Below are positions 1-9,248 of a DNA stretch of 64,000 bases, piece by piece. The position numbers and the translations under genes are program-made. Source of the DNA: Sphingomonas sp. LT1P40 (GTDB lineage Bacteria; Pseudomonadota; Alphaproteobacteria; Sphingomonadales; Sphingomonadaceae); the NCBI RefSeq assembly GCF_036663835.1, contig NZ_JAXOJT010000002.1, forward strand, positions 558,001 through 622,000, in the 5' to 3' direction. The notes beneath the pieces were generated by a model. The model was not told where the DNA came from and did not search any database. It was given only the letters and a program-made list of their open reading frames with translations. How positions within the stretch are numbered: position 1 is the first letter of the stretch; every line of letters begins with the position of its first letter.

Positions 1-3000
1 CGAAGATGTCCGCGCCCACACCGCCGGTCAGCCGGTCGCCACCCGCGCCGCCCCACAGCCAGTCGTCGCCGCCACCGCCAGTGATCGTATCGCCCACGGC
101 ACCCCCATAGACACGCAGATTGCCGTCGGTTTCCGCCGCTCCATTGACCGTCAGGGCCGTCAGCAACGGAAAGCCCCAGATGGTCAGCGTGGCGTCGTTC
201 GCCACCAGGCTGTCGGCCAGCGTCAGGTTGAAGCTGTTGCTGTCCCCCACCGGCCCGCGCTGCAGCGTGATCGTCTCGATATTCTGGATGCTCGTACCAT
301 CCAGCGTAATCGTGTAGTCGCCGTCCAGCGCCAGCTGATCGTTGGTGCCGCCGCCGCCATTGACTCGATCGACCGTTGGATCGAACCGGCCGGGGCCGAA
401 CCAGAATCCGTCATTCTGCGCGCCGCCGGTCACCACATCGGTACCCAGGCCGCCATAGATGCGGAAGCTGCCGTCGGTCTCGTTCGAGCCGTTGAAGGTG
501 AAGCTGTTATCCTCGCCCAGATTCGTGCCGAACACCGTCAGCACCTGACCCGCGCCGACATTGTCGTTGTGGGTGGTGATGTCGTAATCGTTGCCGCCGT
601 CGTCGAGCAGGCCGATCAACTCGACATTGCGCAGCGTCGTCGATCCCAGCACCAGCGCATTGCCGCCGGTATAGTTGCCGCGCAGACCGACCTGATCGTT
701 GGTCCCGTCGCCGCCGTCGATTGCGTCCGACGCATCGAACGCCGCGCCCATCAGGAAACCGTCATTGCCATCGCCACCGGATGCGGTGTCGCTACCCCCT
801 TGGCTCAGGTCGAAGAAATCGACGCCGTTGGTGCCGCCCAAATTGTCGTTGCCCGCGGTACCCTGAAGCACGCCGTCGTCGGCAAGGGTGATGGCGATGT
901 TCGCCGAATCGTTATCGCCCGACTCGGCGATATTGATCGCCAGCGTATCGGACCCATCGAAATTGAGGTTGCCGCGATAAATCAGCCCTTCAACGGCGGC
1001 GTTGATATCAGCGGCCAGACCGACGATCTGCACATTGGCGGTGCCGTTGCCGGTTACCGCGAGGTTGGTGGTGCCCGACAAGGTCAGCGTGCCGCTTTGC
1101 ACGCCGAGCGTCATCGTAACGCTGCGGAGATCGGGATCGGACACCGTGATCGCGTTGCCGTTGGCGGCGTTGAATATGATGTTGACGTCCTCGGTCCCGC
1201 CGACCGTCGTGTCAGCGACCGTCAGCACCAGCGGATCGTTCTGCGCCGTGATGTTCACGGTGACCGTGCCGGCATCATAATTGTTGTCGAGGACTACCGT
1301 TCCCTGATCGCCGCCCGGTGCGCCGTCCGACAGGCCAAAAGCGAGCAATACCGAGAGCGGCGGCGCATCGGACAGATTGGTGTACTGAATCCGTCCCAGC
1401 ACTTCGTTGACGAGCGCGGTGGTCGCCGTCGTCGCGCTGCTGGTGAAGCTGATGCTCAGGCCTCCGGCGATGACCGACAGCGTGGCGAAGGTCAGGCCGC
1501 CGGATTGCAGGTCGTTGCCGGCGATTGTGAACGATGCGCCCGTGGCGTTGATCGCAAACGTATCCTCCGCCGAAACCCCAGAGTCACGGTTGATCGAGAA
1601 GGTCGCACCCGCATAATCGCCGGCGCCGCCGTTACGCGCATCGAGATCGGGGTCGCTGACCGCGACGGCGACAGTGGCCGCCGTCTGCTCGGTTGCGGCG
1701 ATATCGGACAGATCGGGCACGACCGGCGCATCATTCTGCCGCGCGACGGTGACGGTGGTGTCGAGCGTCAGCGTGTCCGCCCCCGCGCCCTCGTTGGTAC
1801 CGCGCCCGTCGACCAGCGTCAGCGTCACCGTGCGGGTCGATATGTTCGGCGCAACGCCGTTGCTGTTGGTATAGGTCAGCGCGCGGACCAGCTCGGTCAG
1901 CGCGGCCGGGGTTGCATCGGCGTCGAAGGTAAAGACGAGGTCCAGTCCGCCTGCGCCGCCGCCGGTATAGGTGGCGATCTGAACGCCGTTGACCGACACC
2001 GTGTTGGCGGTGAAGCTGACCGCGGCGGTCGCCGCGATCCCAAGCACGTCCTCCGACTCGAACAATCCAGTGCTGATTTCGACCGTCAGCGTACCGCCGG
2101 CGAAGTTGAGATTATTTGCATCCGCGATTGTCGCATTGCCGCCGACGTCCAGCCTGACCGCGCCGTCGTCTTCGACATAGGCGACATTGTCACCGGCCAG
2201 GTTGGCCGAGGTCGGTGCCACGTTCGGCGTCGCAAAGCCGAAATCGAGCGAGTTGTTGATGTCGGCCTGATTGGTGCCGTCGAGCGTCGGCTCACCATTG
2301 AAACTGAGCGTGATCAGGCCGCTGCGGAACGCGCCACCGCCGATGGAGATGCCGTTGTCGTCATTCTCGACATTGTCGTCCGGATCGCCCGTTGCGCTCA
2401 GGCTGGCGCGCCCGTTCAGCGGCGCGCCCGCGCCGAAGTTCGCCGCGCCGACCGCAACCGCATAGTTACCCGCGCCGAGATTGGCGAAGCTGTAATTGCC
2501 GCTCGCGTCGGTGGTGATGGACGCGATGATGCTCGTCGCCTCCGCGCCGTCGAGCATGTCGTTGCCGTTGGCATCGACATACAGGTTGACCGTGACGCCG
2601 GCGGTTCCTTCGCCCGCGTCGAAGACATTGTCGCCATCGGCGTCGACGAACACAGTGCCGCCCAGCGTCAGCGTGTCGAGCACCAGACTGTGCGGATCCG
2701 TCGAATTGGCGAAATTGCTGCCGGATACCGTCGTGGTGTTGTTCAGCGGGGCAACGATTCCGGGACCATAGGGATTGACCACCGATTCGAACCGGATTTC
2801 GATCGCCGAACCCGCAGGCAGCGTGCCCACGCCAATCGGGCCGAGCGCGAATGCCGATGCATCGACCGGCCCGTCGCCAGCGTCGGCGGTGTCCGTCGCT
2901 GTCGGCAGACGCCGCTCACCGACCGTGACATAGCCATACATCAGCGTGTCGGCTTCGCCGCTTTGATAGCTGTCCCCGATGCCGATCTGATGGCCCAGCT

Positions 3001-6000
3001 CGTGCATCACCGTGGTGAGCAGATCGATCTGGTTGGCCGCGTCGCCCTGACCGGTCAGGCGCGATCCGCTACCGGTGAACTCCGCGTCATCGCCGGGGGT
3101 CGCATCCAGATACCAGCCAATGCCCGCGCCGTCGGCGTCGATCTCGATGGTCGAGCCGTTGCTTGCGCCCAGATAAATGCCGGTCATATCGACGACGTTG
3201 AACGTCGCGGCACGCATCGCCGCCACCTGCTCGGCCGTGGCGCCCGCAAGAATCCAGCGGTCGATTGCCGCCGCGACGAAATAATCCAGTTCGGCCTGGC
3301 TCAGCACACCGTCATCGACGATCACCGGGTGCGCCGGGACGGCGGGCGTGCCCGTGCCCGCGCCGCCGGTTCCGGTGTCGGCGTTGCCGCCCGTCGCAGG
3401 CGCATCGCCGAGCACAGCAACAGGCGCGCTGGCCAATGGCGCGTCGGGGAGCGCGACTGCGAGCAGCGGCGACGAGGGCGTGCCCGGCTGCGCGACGGAA
3501 CCCGTCGTTCCGATCGCCGCCTGATTGTCGGTGGAACCAGCGGAATAGGACGCGTTCTCACCGCCCGGGTTGCGGCCTTCGAGATAGGTTTCGATGTTCG
3601 TGCCGATGCCGGCCGTCGTCGATGCGCCGGTCGGCCCGCCGAAATCCTTCAGGTTAATATTGACGTCACCGTTCGAGGTGATGCGGATATCGTTGGTCAG
3701 CGCCGTATCGACATTGTTGCTGTTGATATCGACGTTGATCGTGCCCTTGTCGGTGCCGAGCGAGGTGCCGCCGGTCACGCGGATACCCGCATTGGGGGCG
3801 GCAACCGTCGGATTGGTGATCGTGTTGCCGGTGACGGTGGCATTCAGCGTTCCGCCCGATCCCGTGCCGGCGCGCGCGAAAATCTCGATCGAGAAGGCAC
3901 CGTTGACCTCGGTGATATTGTTGTTTGCGATCAGGACGGTGAGCGTGCCGTTGCCGTTATTCTCGGCCGAAATGCCGCTCGCCTGAGCCGAACCCGAATT
4001 GTCCTGCGCCGCATTGCCGACATTGTTGCCGCTGATCGTGCCCTGCGCGAGCATATTGGCGGTCGAGCCGAGCGTCGTGACGTCGATCGCGCCGCCCTGG
4101 TTGTTGCCGGTGATCGTGTTGCCGGTGATCGCAAAGGTAACGTCCGAATCGCCCGACGGGCTGATCGTGATGCCGCCGCCGAGCAGTTCGGGGTTTCCGG
4201 CCGGGGCGTTGCTCAGCGTGTTGCCGCTGAAGGTGATATGCGAAGTCGATGCGCCGCCATCGGTGGCGAACTGGAAATGATCGCCCTCATTGTTGCTGAA
4301 CGTAGATCCGGTCACGCTGGCGATGATCGTCGAGGTGCCGTTGGCCTCAATCAGCAGACCGTCGTCGCCGCCCGCGCCCACAACCTGCGATCCGCTAAAG
4401 GTCGATCCGGTCACGGTCAGGTTGAGCGTGCCGCTGGAGTTATAGACGTTGAACGCATGACCCGCCGAATTGCCGAAGGTCGAATTGGTCACCGTCGCGG
4501 TGCCGCTAAGGTTGCTGAACTCCGCGCCGCGGTCGAAATTCGAGTCGTTGCCGGCATCGATCTCGACGCTGTTGAGCGTCAGGCCGCGGACATTGCTGCC
4601 GAAAATGCCGTCATTCGATGCATTGGTGATATCGACCTGAGTCAGGTTGAGCGCGCCGATGCCCGACACGTTATAGCCGGTGCCGACGCCGTTCATCGTG
4701 CCGCCGGTAGCGTCGGCACCCGTGCCGGTGACGGTAAATGCGCCCGAACCCACGCCGTTCGCGCTGGTGCCGGTGTTGGACAGGTTGACGCCATTGGTCG
4801 CGGCGCCGGTGGAGATGCTGACGAAGTTGACGCCGCTGCCGCCGATGATCGTGTCGACGATATTGACCGCCGTGGCGGTGGTTGTGGTCACCGTGTTGCT
4901 GCTGTTCGTTATCGTGACCGTGCCGCCGCCGTTACCGGTCATGTTGACTGCGGTATTACCCTGGGTTGAGAGCGTAAGCTGGCTGGCGAAATTGACCGTG
5001 CCGCCATTGCTGTTGATGACGTCAATGCCGCCCGCGCTTGCGCCGGTCGAGCTGATCGTGCCGTTCTGGAAGGTGACGGTGCCGCTGTCATGGTTGTCGA
5101 TATTGACGGCATTGCCGTTGGTATCGGTGATGTTACCGTTCCAGGTGACATTGGCATTGCTGCCGACAATGTTGAACGCGGCATTGGCGTTGCCGCTGTT
5201 GTTGATCGCGTTGCTGGCACCGTCGAAGGTGAACGTACCGCTCGATCCGGTCAGAATATCGACGCCGGAATCGCCGCCGCTGAGGCTGACATTGCCGTTG
5301 AAATCGTAAGTGCCGTCGGCATTGCCAAAGGCCAGCCCGGAGCCGTTGGTCGAAGTGACGTTACCGTCGAATACCAGCGTGCCGGTGTGGTTCGAAACAC
5401 TGACGGTCGCAGCGTTGTTCGCCTGTGTGATGGTGCCGTTATAATCCGTCGTGACGGTGCCGCCGCTGACGTTGAACGACGCCCCGCTGGCACCCGACAG
5501 CGCGCCGCCGCCCAGATTGAGCGTGCCGGTCACCGTGGTCAGGCTGACATTGTTGGTGCCGCCATCGGAATCGGTCGAGGTGAAACCAGACCCGGCGACA
5601 TTGCCGGTAGCCAGCGAAATCGCCTGTCCAGCCACGTCGATCACGGTGTTGCTGACCGTCAGCGTGCCGAAACTGGTGCCGCTGATCCCGCCGGCGGTGC
5701 CGGTGCCGTTCAGCGTGATGCCGTCGATCGTGTTGCCGGAACCCAGTGTGACCACCGTCCCGCTGCTCGTGGTGATGATCGAATTGGCACCGCTGTTGCC
5801 GATCGAGATGCCGTTGACGGTCATCGCATGGCCGTCGCCATACAGATTCTGGCTGTTTTCCAGCGTGATCGCACCCTGAACCGCCGCGCCACCGTCATAG
5901 ACGAAAATCGTCTCACCCGCCGAGTCGACATCGTCGTTGGTGCTGCCGTCGCCGTTCGCGCCGTTCAACTGGGTCATGCTGGTGAAAGGCCGCAGGAACG

Positions 6001-6550
6001 ACCCATCCGACGCGCCGTTCACGCCGCTGTAATTGCGGTCCACATACCAGACGACGTCGGTGATGTTCAGCGTGACCTGGCCGTCATAGCCGACGACATT
6101 CTCGATCCCGTCCTCGTCGCGCACGGTATAAGTGAAGGTGGCCGTTGCACCCGCGTCGAGACCGGTGGTCGGCGTGAACGTATAGGTGCCGTCGCCATTG
6201 TCCTGGATCGTGCCGTTGCTGCCAGCCGACACATTGGAAATGACCAGGTTCGCCGCGTTGCCGTCGGGATCGAGGTCGTTGCCCACCAGCTGAGCTCTGG
6301 TGAAGGTGATCGGCGTATTGCCAGTGATCGTGAAAACATTGTCCACCGCGATCGGCGTGATCGTCACCGAATCGGGGTCGATGGTCAGGCCGTCGAGCGC
6401 GTCGCTGATGGCAACATTCAGCGCATCGGTGTCACCGCTATTTTCGATGACGATGGTGGTTTCGATGGTATCGCCTGCATCGGCGACACCATCACCGTCG
6501 ACGTCGTTTCGGATCTCATCGGTCGTATTGACGGTGATCGAAACAGCCAT
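1..6550 (-). CDS. Giant RTX calcium-binding surface protein with embedded metzincin protease domain (partial, C-terminus missing)
   Basis: Read on the minus strand from ATG at 6550, the frame stays open to the window edge (2183 codons visible). Domains in order: DUF11-like repeat (about residues 10-75), cadherin/tandem-95-like segment (about 78-155), a long Gly/Asn/Thr-rich parallel beta-helix stretch (about 200-980), a zinc protease segment (about 1070-1210) with HELGHQIGIGD starting at His1183, followed by a Met-turn-like LMYGY, an SdrD-B-like domain (about 1293-1372), Ig/cadherin-like repeats (about 1440-1880) and glycine-aspartate RTX repeats of GGxGxD type to the edge. The RTX end implies type I secretion and folding in external calcium. 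No N-terminal signal peptide is seen, consistent with a C-terminal signal lying outside the window. Expected role: adhesin or surface protease; activity is inferred from motifs only. Confidence 0.85.
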   Translation of the reverse strand, partial: MAVSITVNTTDEIRNDVDGDGVADAGDTIETTIVIENSGDTDALNVAISDALDGLTIDPDSVTITPIAVDNVFTITGNTPITFTRAQLVGNDLDPDGNAANLVISNVSAGSNGTIQDNGDGTYTFTPTTGLDAGATATFTYTVRDEDGIENVVGYDGQVTLNITDVVWYVDRNYSGVNGASDGSFLRPFTSMTQLNGANGDGSTNDDVDSAGETIFVYDGGAAVQGAITLENSQNLYGDGHAMTVNGISIGNSGANSIITTSSGTVVTLGSGNTIDGITLNGTGTAGGISGTSFGTLTVSNTVIDVAGQAISLATGNVAGSGFTSTDSDGGTNNVSLTTVTGTLNLGGGALSGASGASFNVSGGTVTTDYNGTITQANNAATVSVSNHTGTLVFDGNVTSTNGSGLAFGNADGTYDFNGNVSLSGGDSGVDILTGSSGTFTFDGASNAINNSGNANAAFNIVGSNANVTWNGNITDTNGNAVNIDNHDSGTVTFQNGTISSTGASAGGIDVINSNGGTVNFASQLTLSTQGNTAVNMTGNGGGTVTITNSSNTVTTTTATAVNIVDTIIGGSGVNFVSISTGAATNGVNLSNTGTSANGVGSGAFTVTGTGADATGGTMNGVGTGYNVSGIGALNLTQVDITNASNDGIFGSNVRGLTLNSVEIDAGNDSNFDRGAEFSNLSGTATVTNSTFGNSAGHAFNVYNSSGTLNLTVTGSTFSGSQVVGAGGDDGLLIEANGTSTIIASVTGSTFSNNEGDHFQFATDGGASTSHITFSGNTLSNAPAGNPELLGGGITISPSGDSDVTFAITGNTITGNNQGGAIDVTTLGSTANMLAQGTISGNNVGNAAQDNSGSAQASGISAENNGNGTLTVLIANNNITEVNGAFSIEIFARAGTGSGGTLNATVTGNTITNPTVAAPNAGIRVTGGTSLGTDKGTINVDINSNNVDTALTNDIRITSNGDVNINLKDFGGPTGASTTAGIGTNIETYLEGRNPGGENASYSAGSTDNQAAIGTTGSVAQPGTPSSPLLAVALPDAPLASAPVAVLGDAPATGGNADTGTGGAGTGTPAVPAHPVIVDDGVLSQAELDYFVAAAIDRWILAGATAEQVAAMRAATFNVVDMTGIYLGASNGSTIEIDADGAGIGWYLDATPGDDAEFTGSGSRLTGQGDAANQIDLLTTVMHELGHQIGIGDSYQSGEADTLMYGYVTVGERRLPTATDTADAGDGPVDASAFALGPIGVGTLPAGSAIEIRFESVVNPYGPGIVAPLNNTTTVSGSNFANSTDPHSLVLDTLTLGGTVFVDADGDNVFDAGEGTAGVTVNLYVDANGNDMLDGAEATSIIASITTDASGNYSFANLGAGNYAVAVGAANFGAGAPLNGRASLSATGDPDDNVENDDNGISIGGGAFRSGLITLSFNGEPTLDGTNQADINNSLDFGFATPNVAPTSANLAGDNVAYVEDDGAVRLDVGGNATIADANNLNFAGGTLTVEISTGLFESEDVLGIAATAAVSFTANTVSVNGVQIATYTGGGAGGLDLVFTFDADATPAALTELVRALTYTNSNGVAPNISTRTVTLTLVDGRGTNEGAGADTLTLDTTVTVARQNDAPVVPDLSDIAATEQTAATVAVAVSDPDLDARNGGAGDYAGATFSINRDSGVSAEDTFAINATGASFTIAGNDLQSGGLTFATLSVIAGGLSISFTSSATTATTALVNEVLGRIQYTNLSDAPPLSVLLAFGLSDGAPGGDQGTVVLDNNYDAGTVTVNITAQNDPLVLTVADTTVGGTEDVNIIFNAANGNAITVSDPDLRSVTMTLGVQSGTLTLSGTTNLAVTGNGTANVQIVGLAADINAAVEGLIYRGNLNFDGSDTLAINIAESGDNDSANIAITLADDGVLQGTAGNDNLGGTNGVDFFDLSQGGSDTASGGDGNDGFLMGAAFDASDAIDGGDGTNDQVGLRGNYTGGNALVLGSTTLRNVELIGLLDDGGNDYDITTHNDNVGAGQVLTVFGTNLGEDNSFTFNGSNETDGSFRIYGGLGTDVVTGGAQNDGFWFGPGRFDPTVDRVNGGGGTNDQLALDGDYTITLDGTSIQNIETITLQRGPVGDSNSFNLTLADSLVANDATLTIWGFPLLTALTVNGAAETDGNLRVYGGAVGDTITGGGGDDWLWGGAGGDRLTGGVGADIF

Positions 6551-6791
6551 TTGATATCCCCCCCGATACATCCCCGGCGGCCCCGATGGAGCAGCGACGG
6601 ACATAAACCCATGCTACCACACTTAACGCGAACATCGGCACCATACCAGTGCGCAACTTGGAGCAACCAAACCGTTTCAGATGGTTGTCCATCGGCCCTG
6701 TCACAGACCCCCCACCCTTGACCTATTGGCCGGACACGTCGAGTTGTCGCGCGGGATCATGCCCCGCACGATCGCTTTGACCGGGATAGAG

Positions 6792-7085
6792 ATGATGGAC
6801 GCGCTACGGCCTGTGACCCTGGACGATGTCGCTGAACGAGTCGGCACCGCCTATACGATCTTTGCCGGAGACGTGCCGGTCCTGCTGACGCTCGACCTGG
6901 TCGAGTCGCTGAACGATTCCGGACGTGTGGGCGGGTCGTTCCGCCTGGAATTCGTCGGGCCGGTACAGCCGATCCTGCCGCAGGGAATCTACCGCTTTTC
7001 AGTGGTGGACGCCGAACACGACATCTTCGTGGCGCCGATCTCGAGCGGCGCGCAGGGTACGCGCTATGAGGCCATATTTTACTGA
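6792..7085 (+). CDS. DUF6916-family protein (cytosolic form)
   Basis: A 97-residue protein that starts MMDALRPVTLDD and ends TRYEAIFY. The start is chosen because GGGATAGAG lies just before the ATG; a longer frame back to 6681 has no ribosome binding site. It follows the DUF6916 pattern as I remember it: an N-terminal LTLDDxxxxVGT, a central LTLVEx-like strand, SFRLEFVGP and a 'xLPQGIYRF' turn. No signal peptide or membrane segment. It is divergent from the giant RTX gene and convergent with the GNAT gene. The 241-nt space upstream separates it from the RTX start and must hold both promoters. The function of the family is not known; a second member with export signals lies at 9249-9680. Confidence 0.75.
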   Translation: MMDALRPVTLDDVAERVGTAYTIFAGDVPVLLTLDLVESLNDSGRVGGSFRLEFVGPVQPILPQGIYRFSVVDAEHDIFVAPISSGAQGTRYEAIFY

Positions 7086-7097
7086 GTCGCAGTGATC

Positions 7098-7610
7098 TCA
7101 CCGATTCGCCGCGCCGGGCCACTTCCACAGATCGTAGACCTCTCCCGACACCTCGGCCCGGGTCGGCTCGAAACCGAACCGGGCATAGAGTGCACGCGCT
7201 GGGTTGTTGCGCTCGACATGGATCGAGACGCCGGAACCACGCGCCGCCGCACCGGCCAGCACGTCGCGCAAAATGGCGCTGCCGATCCCGAGTCGCCGCG
7301 CCTGCGGCAACAGCGAGATGTCGACGATGCGCAGATCGTTCGCCGACTGGAGCAGATAAAGCCGCCCGATCGCGATTGCATCACGCTCCAGGATCAGCGC
7401 TTCCATGCCGTGATAATGTTTCTGGTAATGGGCGTGCTGCGCGGCATGCTGCTGCGCGAGAAAGGCGCGGCAAAGTTCTTCCGGCCAGCCGGTCTGCGCC
7501 ACTTCCTCCGCGCGGGTCGATGCGTAGAGCGTTTCGGTGAACGGGAAGTCGGCGTCACCCATCGGCCGCATGCCGATGCCGAGCGCGGTGGCTTCCGGGA
7601 ACGATCGCAT
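7098..7610 (-). CDS. GNAT-family N-acetyltransferase
   Basis: A 170-residue protein with the GNAT core: strand 'LRIVDISLLPQARRLGIG' leading into the acetyl-CoA pyrophosphate loop (R-R-L-G-I-G, about residues 104-109) and a C-terminal 'NPARALYARFGFEP' motif typical of the family. It is the last gene of the tail-collar array, 8 nt behind the stop of the collar gene upstream, with only a weak ribosome binding site, so it is probably coupled to it. The substrate is unknown; a protein or small amine made or displayed with the collar proteins is a natural guess. Confidence 0.85.
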   Translation of the reverse strand: MRSFPEATALGIGMRPMGDADFPFTETLYASTRAEEVAQTGWPEELCRAFLAQQHAAQHAHYQKHYHGMEALILERDAIAIGRLYLLQSANDLRIVDISLLPQARRLGIGSAILRDVLAGAAARGSGVSIHVERNNPARALYARFGFEPTRAEVSGEVYDLWKWPGAANR

Positions 7611-7618
7611 CCGCTGCG

Positions 7619-8146
7619 TTACGGGCGCTGCGGGAAAATGCCCTGCAGTGCGATGTTAAAATAGCAGGTGAGATACGGCATCATGTTGTTGTGCGGCAGG
7701 CTGCCGCCGGCCGGTGCGAGCGCTTGCGGTGCCATCGTGCCAAGCGGTGAATTCAACGGATTATAAGCGAATCCGTTATTGCTATAGGCCAGACTGGTCT
7801 GCGGTCCCGGCGTGTTGATGTCGGCGACTTCCCCGGTCACCGCGCGCATCCTGTGCGTGTGAAACGGAATCTCCGATTCCAGCAGCGTAACGGATTCGAC
7901 GCCGCTCATTTCGCCCAGATCGCGCAGGCTCAGCCCCTGTCCCTGGCCAGGCTGCATCGGCGTATTGCCCTGCATATCGGGCAGCGCGAAGGTCGATTTC
8001 CCGTCCCCGCCATAAGTGGTGCCGAGCAGCGAGAACAACGCCGTGTTCTGCGAGATCGGCATCAGCTGACCATTGCAATGCGCCCAGCCGGTGGGCGGGA
8101 AATTGAATGGAAAGATCCTGATTTCCGCGACGAACTGATCGGACAT
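7619..8146 (-). CDS. Phage tail-collar domain protein (MdpB-like), copy 1
   Basis: 175 residues. The N-terminal half is a tail-collar domain (PF07484-like): 'PTGWAHCNGQLMPI' then 'LFSLLGTTYGGDG' and 'TFALPDMQG'. The second half has 'IPFHTHRMR' and ends 'NIALQGIFPQRP'. It shares this plan with the two genes upstream, so the three are tandem paralogues, diverged mostly in the middle of the C-terminal half. There is no signal peptide. In phages this domain sits at the base of tail fibres; in bacterial genomes the same single-domain proteins are called microcystin-dependent protein MdpB-like and have no settled function. Spacing to the next copy is 12 nt. Confidence 0.88.
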   Translation of the reverse strand: MSDQFVAEIRIFPFNFPPTGWAHCNGQLMPISQNTALFSLLGTTYGGDGKSTFALPDMQGNTPMQPGQGQGLSLRDLGEMSGVESVTLLESEIPFHTHRMRAVTGEVADINTPGPQTSLAYSNNGFAYNPLNSPLGTMAPQALAPAGGSLPHNNMMPYLTCYFNIALQGIFPQRP

Positions 8147-8158
8147 GCCGGATACTCC

Positions 8159-8674
8159 TTACTGCGAGGGGAATACCCCGAACAGCGAAATGATGAAATT
8201 GATGCAGAGAAAGGGCTGCATATTCTCGTGCGGCTGTGATCCGCCGACGGGTGTGATCGCCCCCGCCGCCATGTCCGCGTCGGGCGTGCCCGCATAATGC
8301 GCGTCGACCGACGGACTCGCGCGCAGCACATTGCCGCTCGGGCTGTTGCTGGTCGCCGCACCGGTCGATGCGATGAAAGCATGGGTGTGCGACGGAATTT
8401 GCTGGACCGTCAGCGTTTCCGACTCGGTGCCCGCCATTTCACCCTGCTGATAGGTCGTTCCGTCCGGGCCGGTACCCATGTGCATGGGCACCCGGCTTTG
8501 CAGATTGGGCAGATTGAACGTTTCTTCGCCGTCGCCGCCATAGGTTGTCCCGATCAGCTGGAACAGCACGTCGTTCTCGGAAATGGGGAGCGTTTGACCG
8601 TCGCAGAACATCCACCCATTAGGAGGGAAATTCCCTGCGAACATCCGAAGCTCGCCAACATAAGGCTGTGCCAT
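8159..8674 (-). CDS. Phage tail-collar domain protein (MdpB-like), copy 2
   Basis: 171 residues beginning MAQPYVGELRMF. Collar motifs: 'PNGWMFCDGQTLPI', 'LFQLIGTTYGGDG', 'TFNLPNLQSRVP', then 'QIPSHTHAF' and a C-terminus 'ISLFGVFPSQ'. It is the middle gene of the trio, 12 nt from each neighbour, with a purine-rich ribosome binding site in the gap. The conserved GW-C-GQ motif and the histidine pair are kept, while the segment between about residues 100 and 145 differs from the sister copies, which would fit three subunits or three binding specificities rather than one redundant gene. No phage head, tape-measure or lysis genes are nearby. Confidence 0.88.
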   Translation of the reverse strand: MAQPYVGELRMFAGNFPPNGWMFCDGQTLPISENDVLFQLIGTTYGGDGEETFNLPNLQSRVPMHMGTGPDGTTYQQGEMAGTESETLTVQQIPSHTHAFIASTGAATSNSPSGNVLRASPSVDAHYAGTPDADMAAGAITPVGGSQPHENMQPFLCINFIISLFGVFPSQ

Positions 8675-8686
8675 GGCCGATCGTCC

Positions 8687-9184
8687 TTAGTTCTGGGAGG
8701 GAAAAATGCCCTGCAGGGCAATGATGTAATTCAGCACCAGATAGGGCTGCATGTTGTTGTGCGGCTGGCTGCCGCCGACATTCGTCACGCTTTGCGGGCT
8801 GGTCGCCGTCAGGCTGCTGGCAGCGCCATAGCCGTTCAGGTGCCCGGCCAGATACGCATTGTTCGGATCGGGGGTCGATCCGCTCAGGATCGATGCCTGC
8901 GCGAAATGGAGATGCTGCGGCATCGTCTGCGAATTGATCGTCACTGATGTCGAACCCGCCGCCTCGCCCAACTCATGGCCATTGCCCGGATGAATGGGGA
9001 CGCGCCCGCGAAAATTGGGCAGCGCGAACGTCGTCTGGCCATTGCCGCCAAACGTCGTGCCGAGCAGCGCAAACAGCGCCTGGTTCTGATTAATCGGCAG
9101 AAACTGGCCGTTGCAAAGCGCCCAACCCCGTGGCGCGAAATTGAACGACACGATCTTGATTTCGCTTAAAAATGGTTCTGACAC
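8687..9184 (-). CDS. Phage tail-collar domain protein (MdpB-like), copy 3
   Basis: 165 residues, read from a GTG at 9184 preceded by GGAGGGG at good spacing. Collar motifs: 'PRGWALCNGQFLPI', 'LFALLGTTFGGNG', 'TFALPNFRGRVP', and 'MPQHLHF'; it ends 'IIALQGIFPSQN'. It is the first collar gene of the array and lies 64 nt downstream of the DUF6916 lipoprotein gene, which may belong to the same transcript. The ends of the three copies are almost identical in pattern (xxALQGIFPS/QR), so they arose by duplication and may assemble together. Confidence 0.88.
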   Translation of the reverse strand: MSEPFLSEIKIVSFNFAPRGWALCNGQFLPINQNQALFALLGTTFGGNGQTTFALPNFRGRVPIHPGNGHELGEAAGSTSVTINSQTMPQHLHFAQASILSGSTPDPNNAYLAGHLNGYGAASSLTATSPQSVTNVGGSQPHNNMQPYLVLNYIIALQGIFPSQN

Positions 9185-9248
9185 TGCAGCCCCTCCAACT
9201 CACCGCGATTGCGTGGCGCCGCACGCCTTGAAAACCTGCGCCGACCGA

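Noticed and set aside
569..4969. 1466-residue open frame on the plus strand
   Set aside because: It is the reverse of the giant RTX gene; GC-rich repeats leave it open, its protein is an Arg/Ala/Val/Asp mix with no domain, and the minus strand has clear domains.
7619..9184. Prophage remnant
   Set aside because: Only collar-domain genes are present, in an intact three-gene array with good ribosome binding sites and no integrase, att repeats, capsid or lysis genes.
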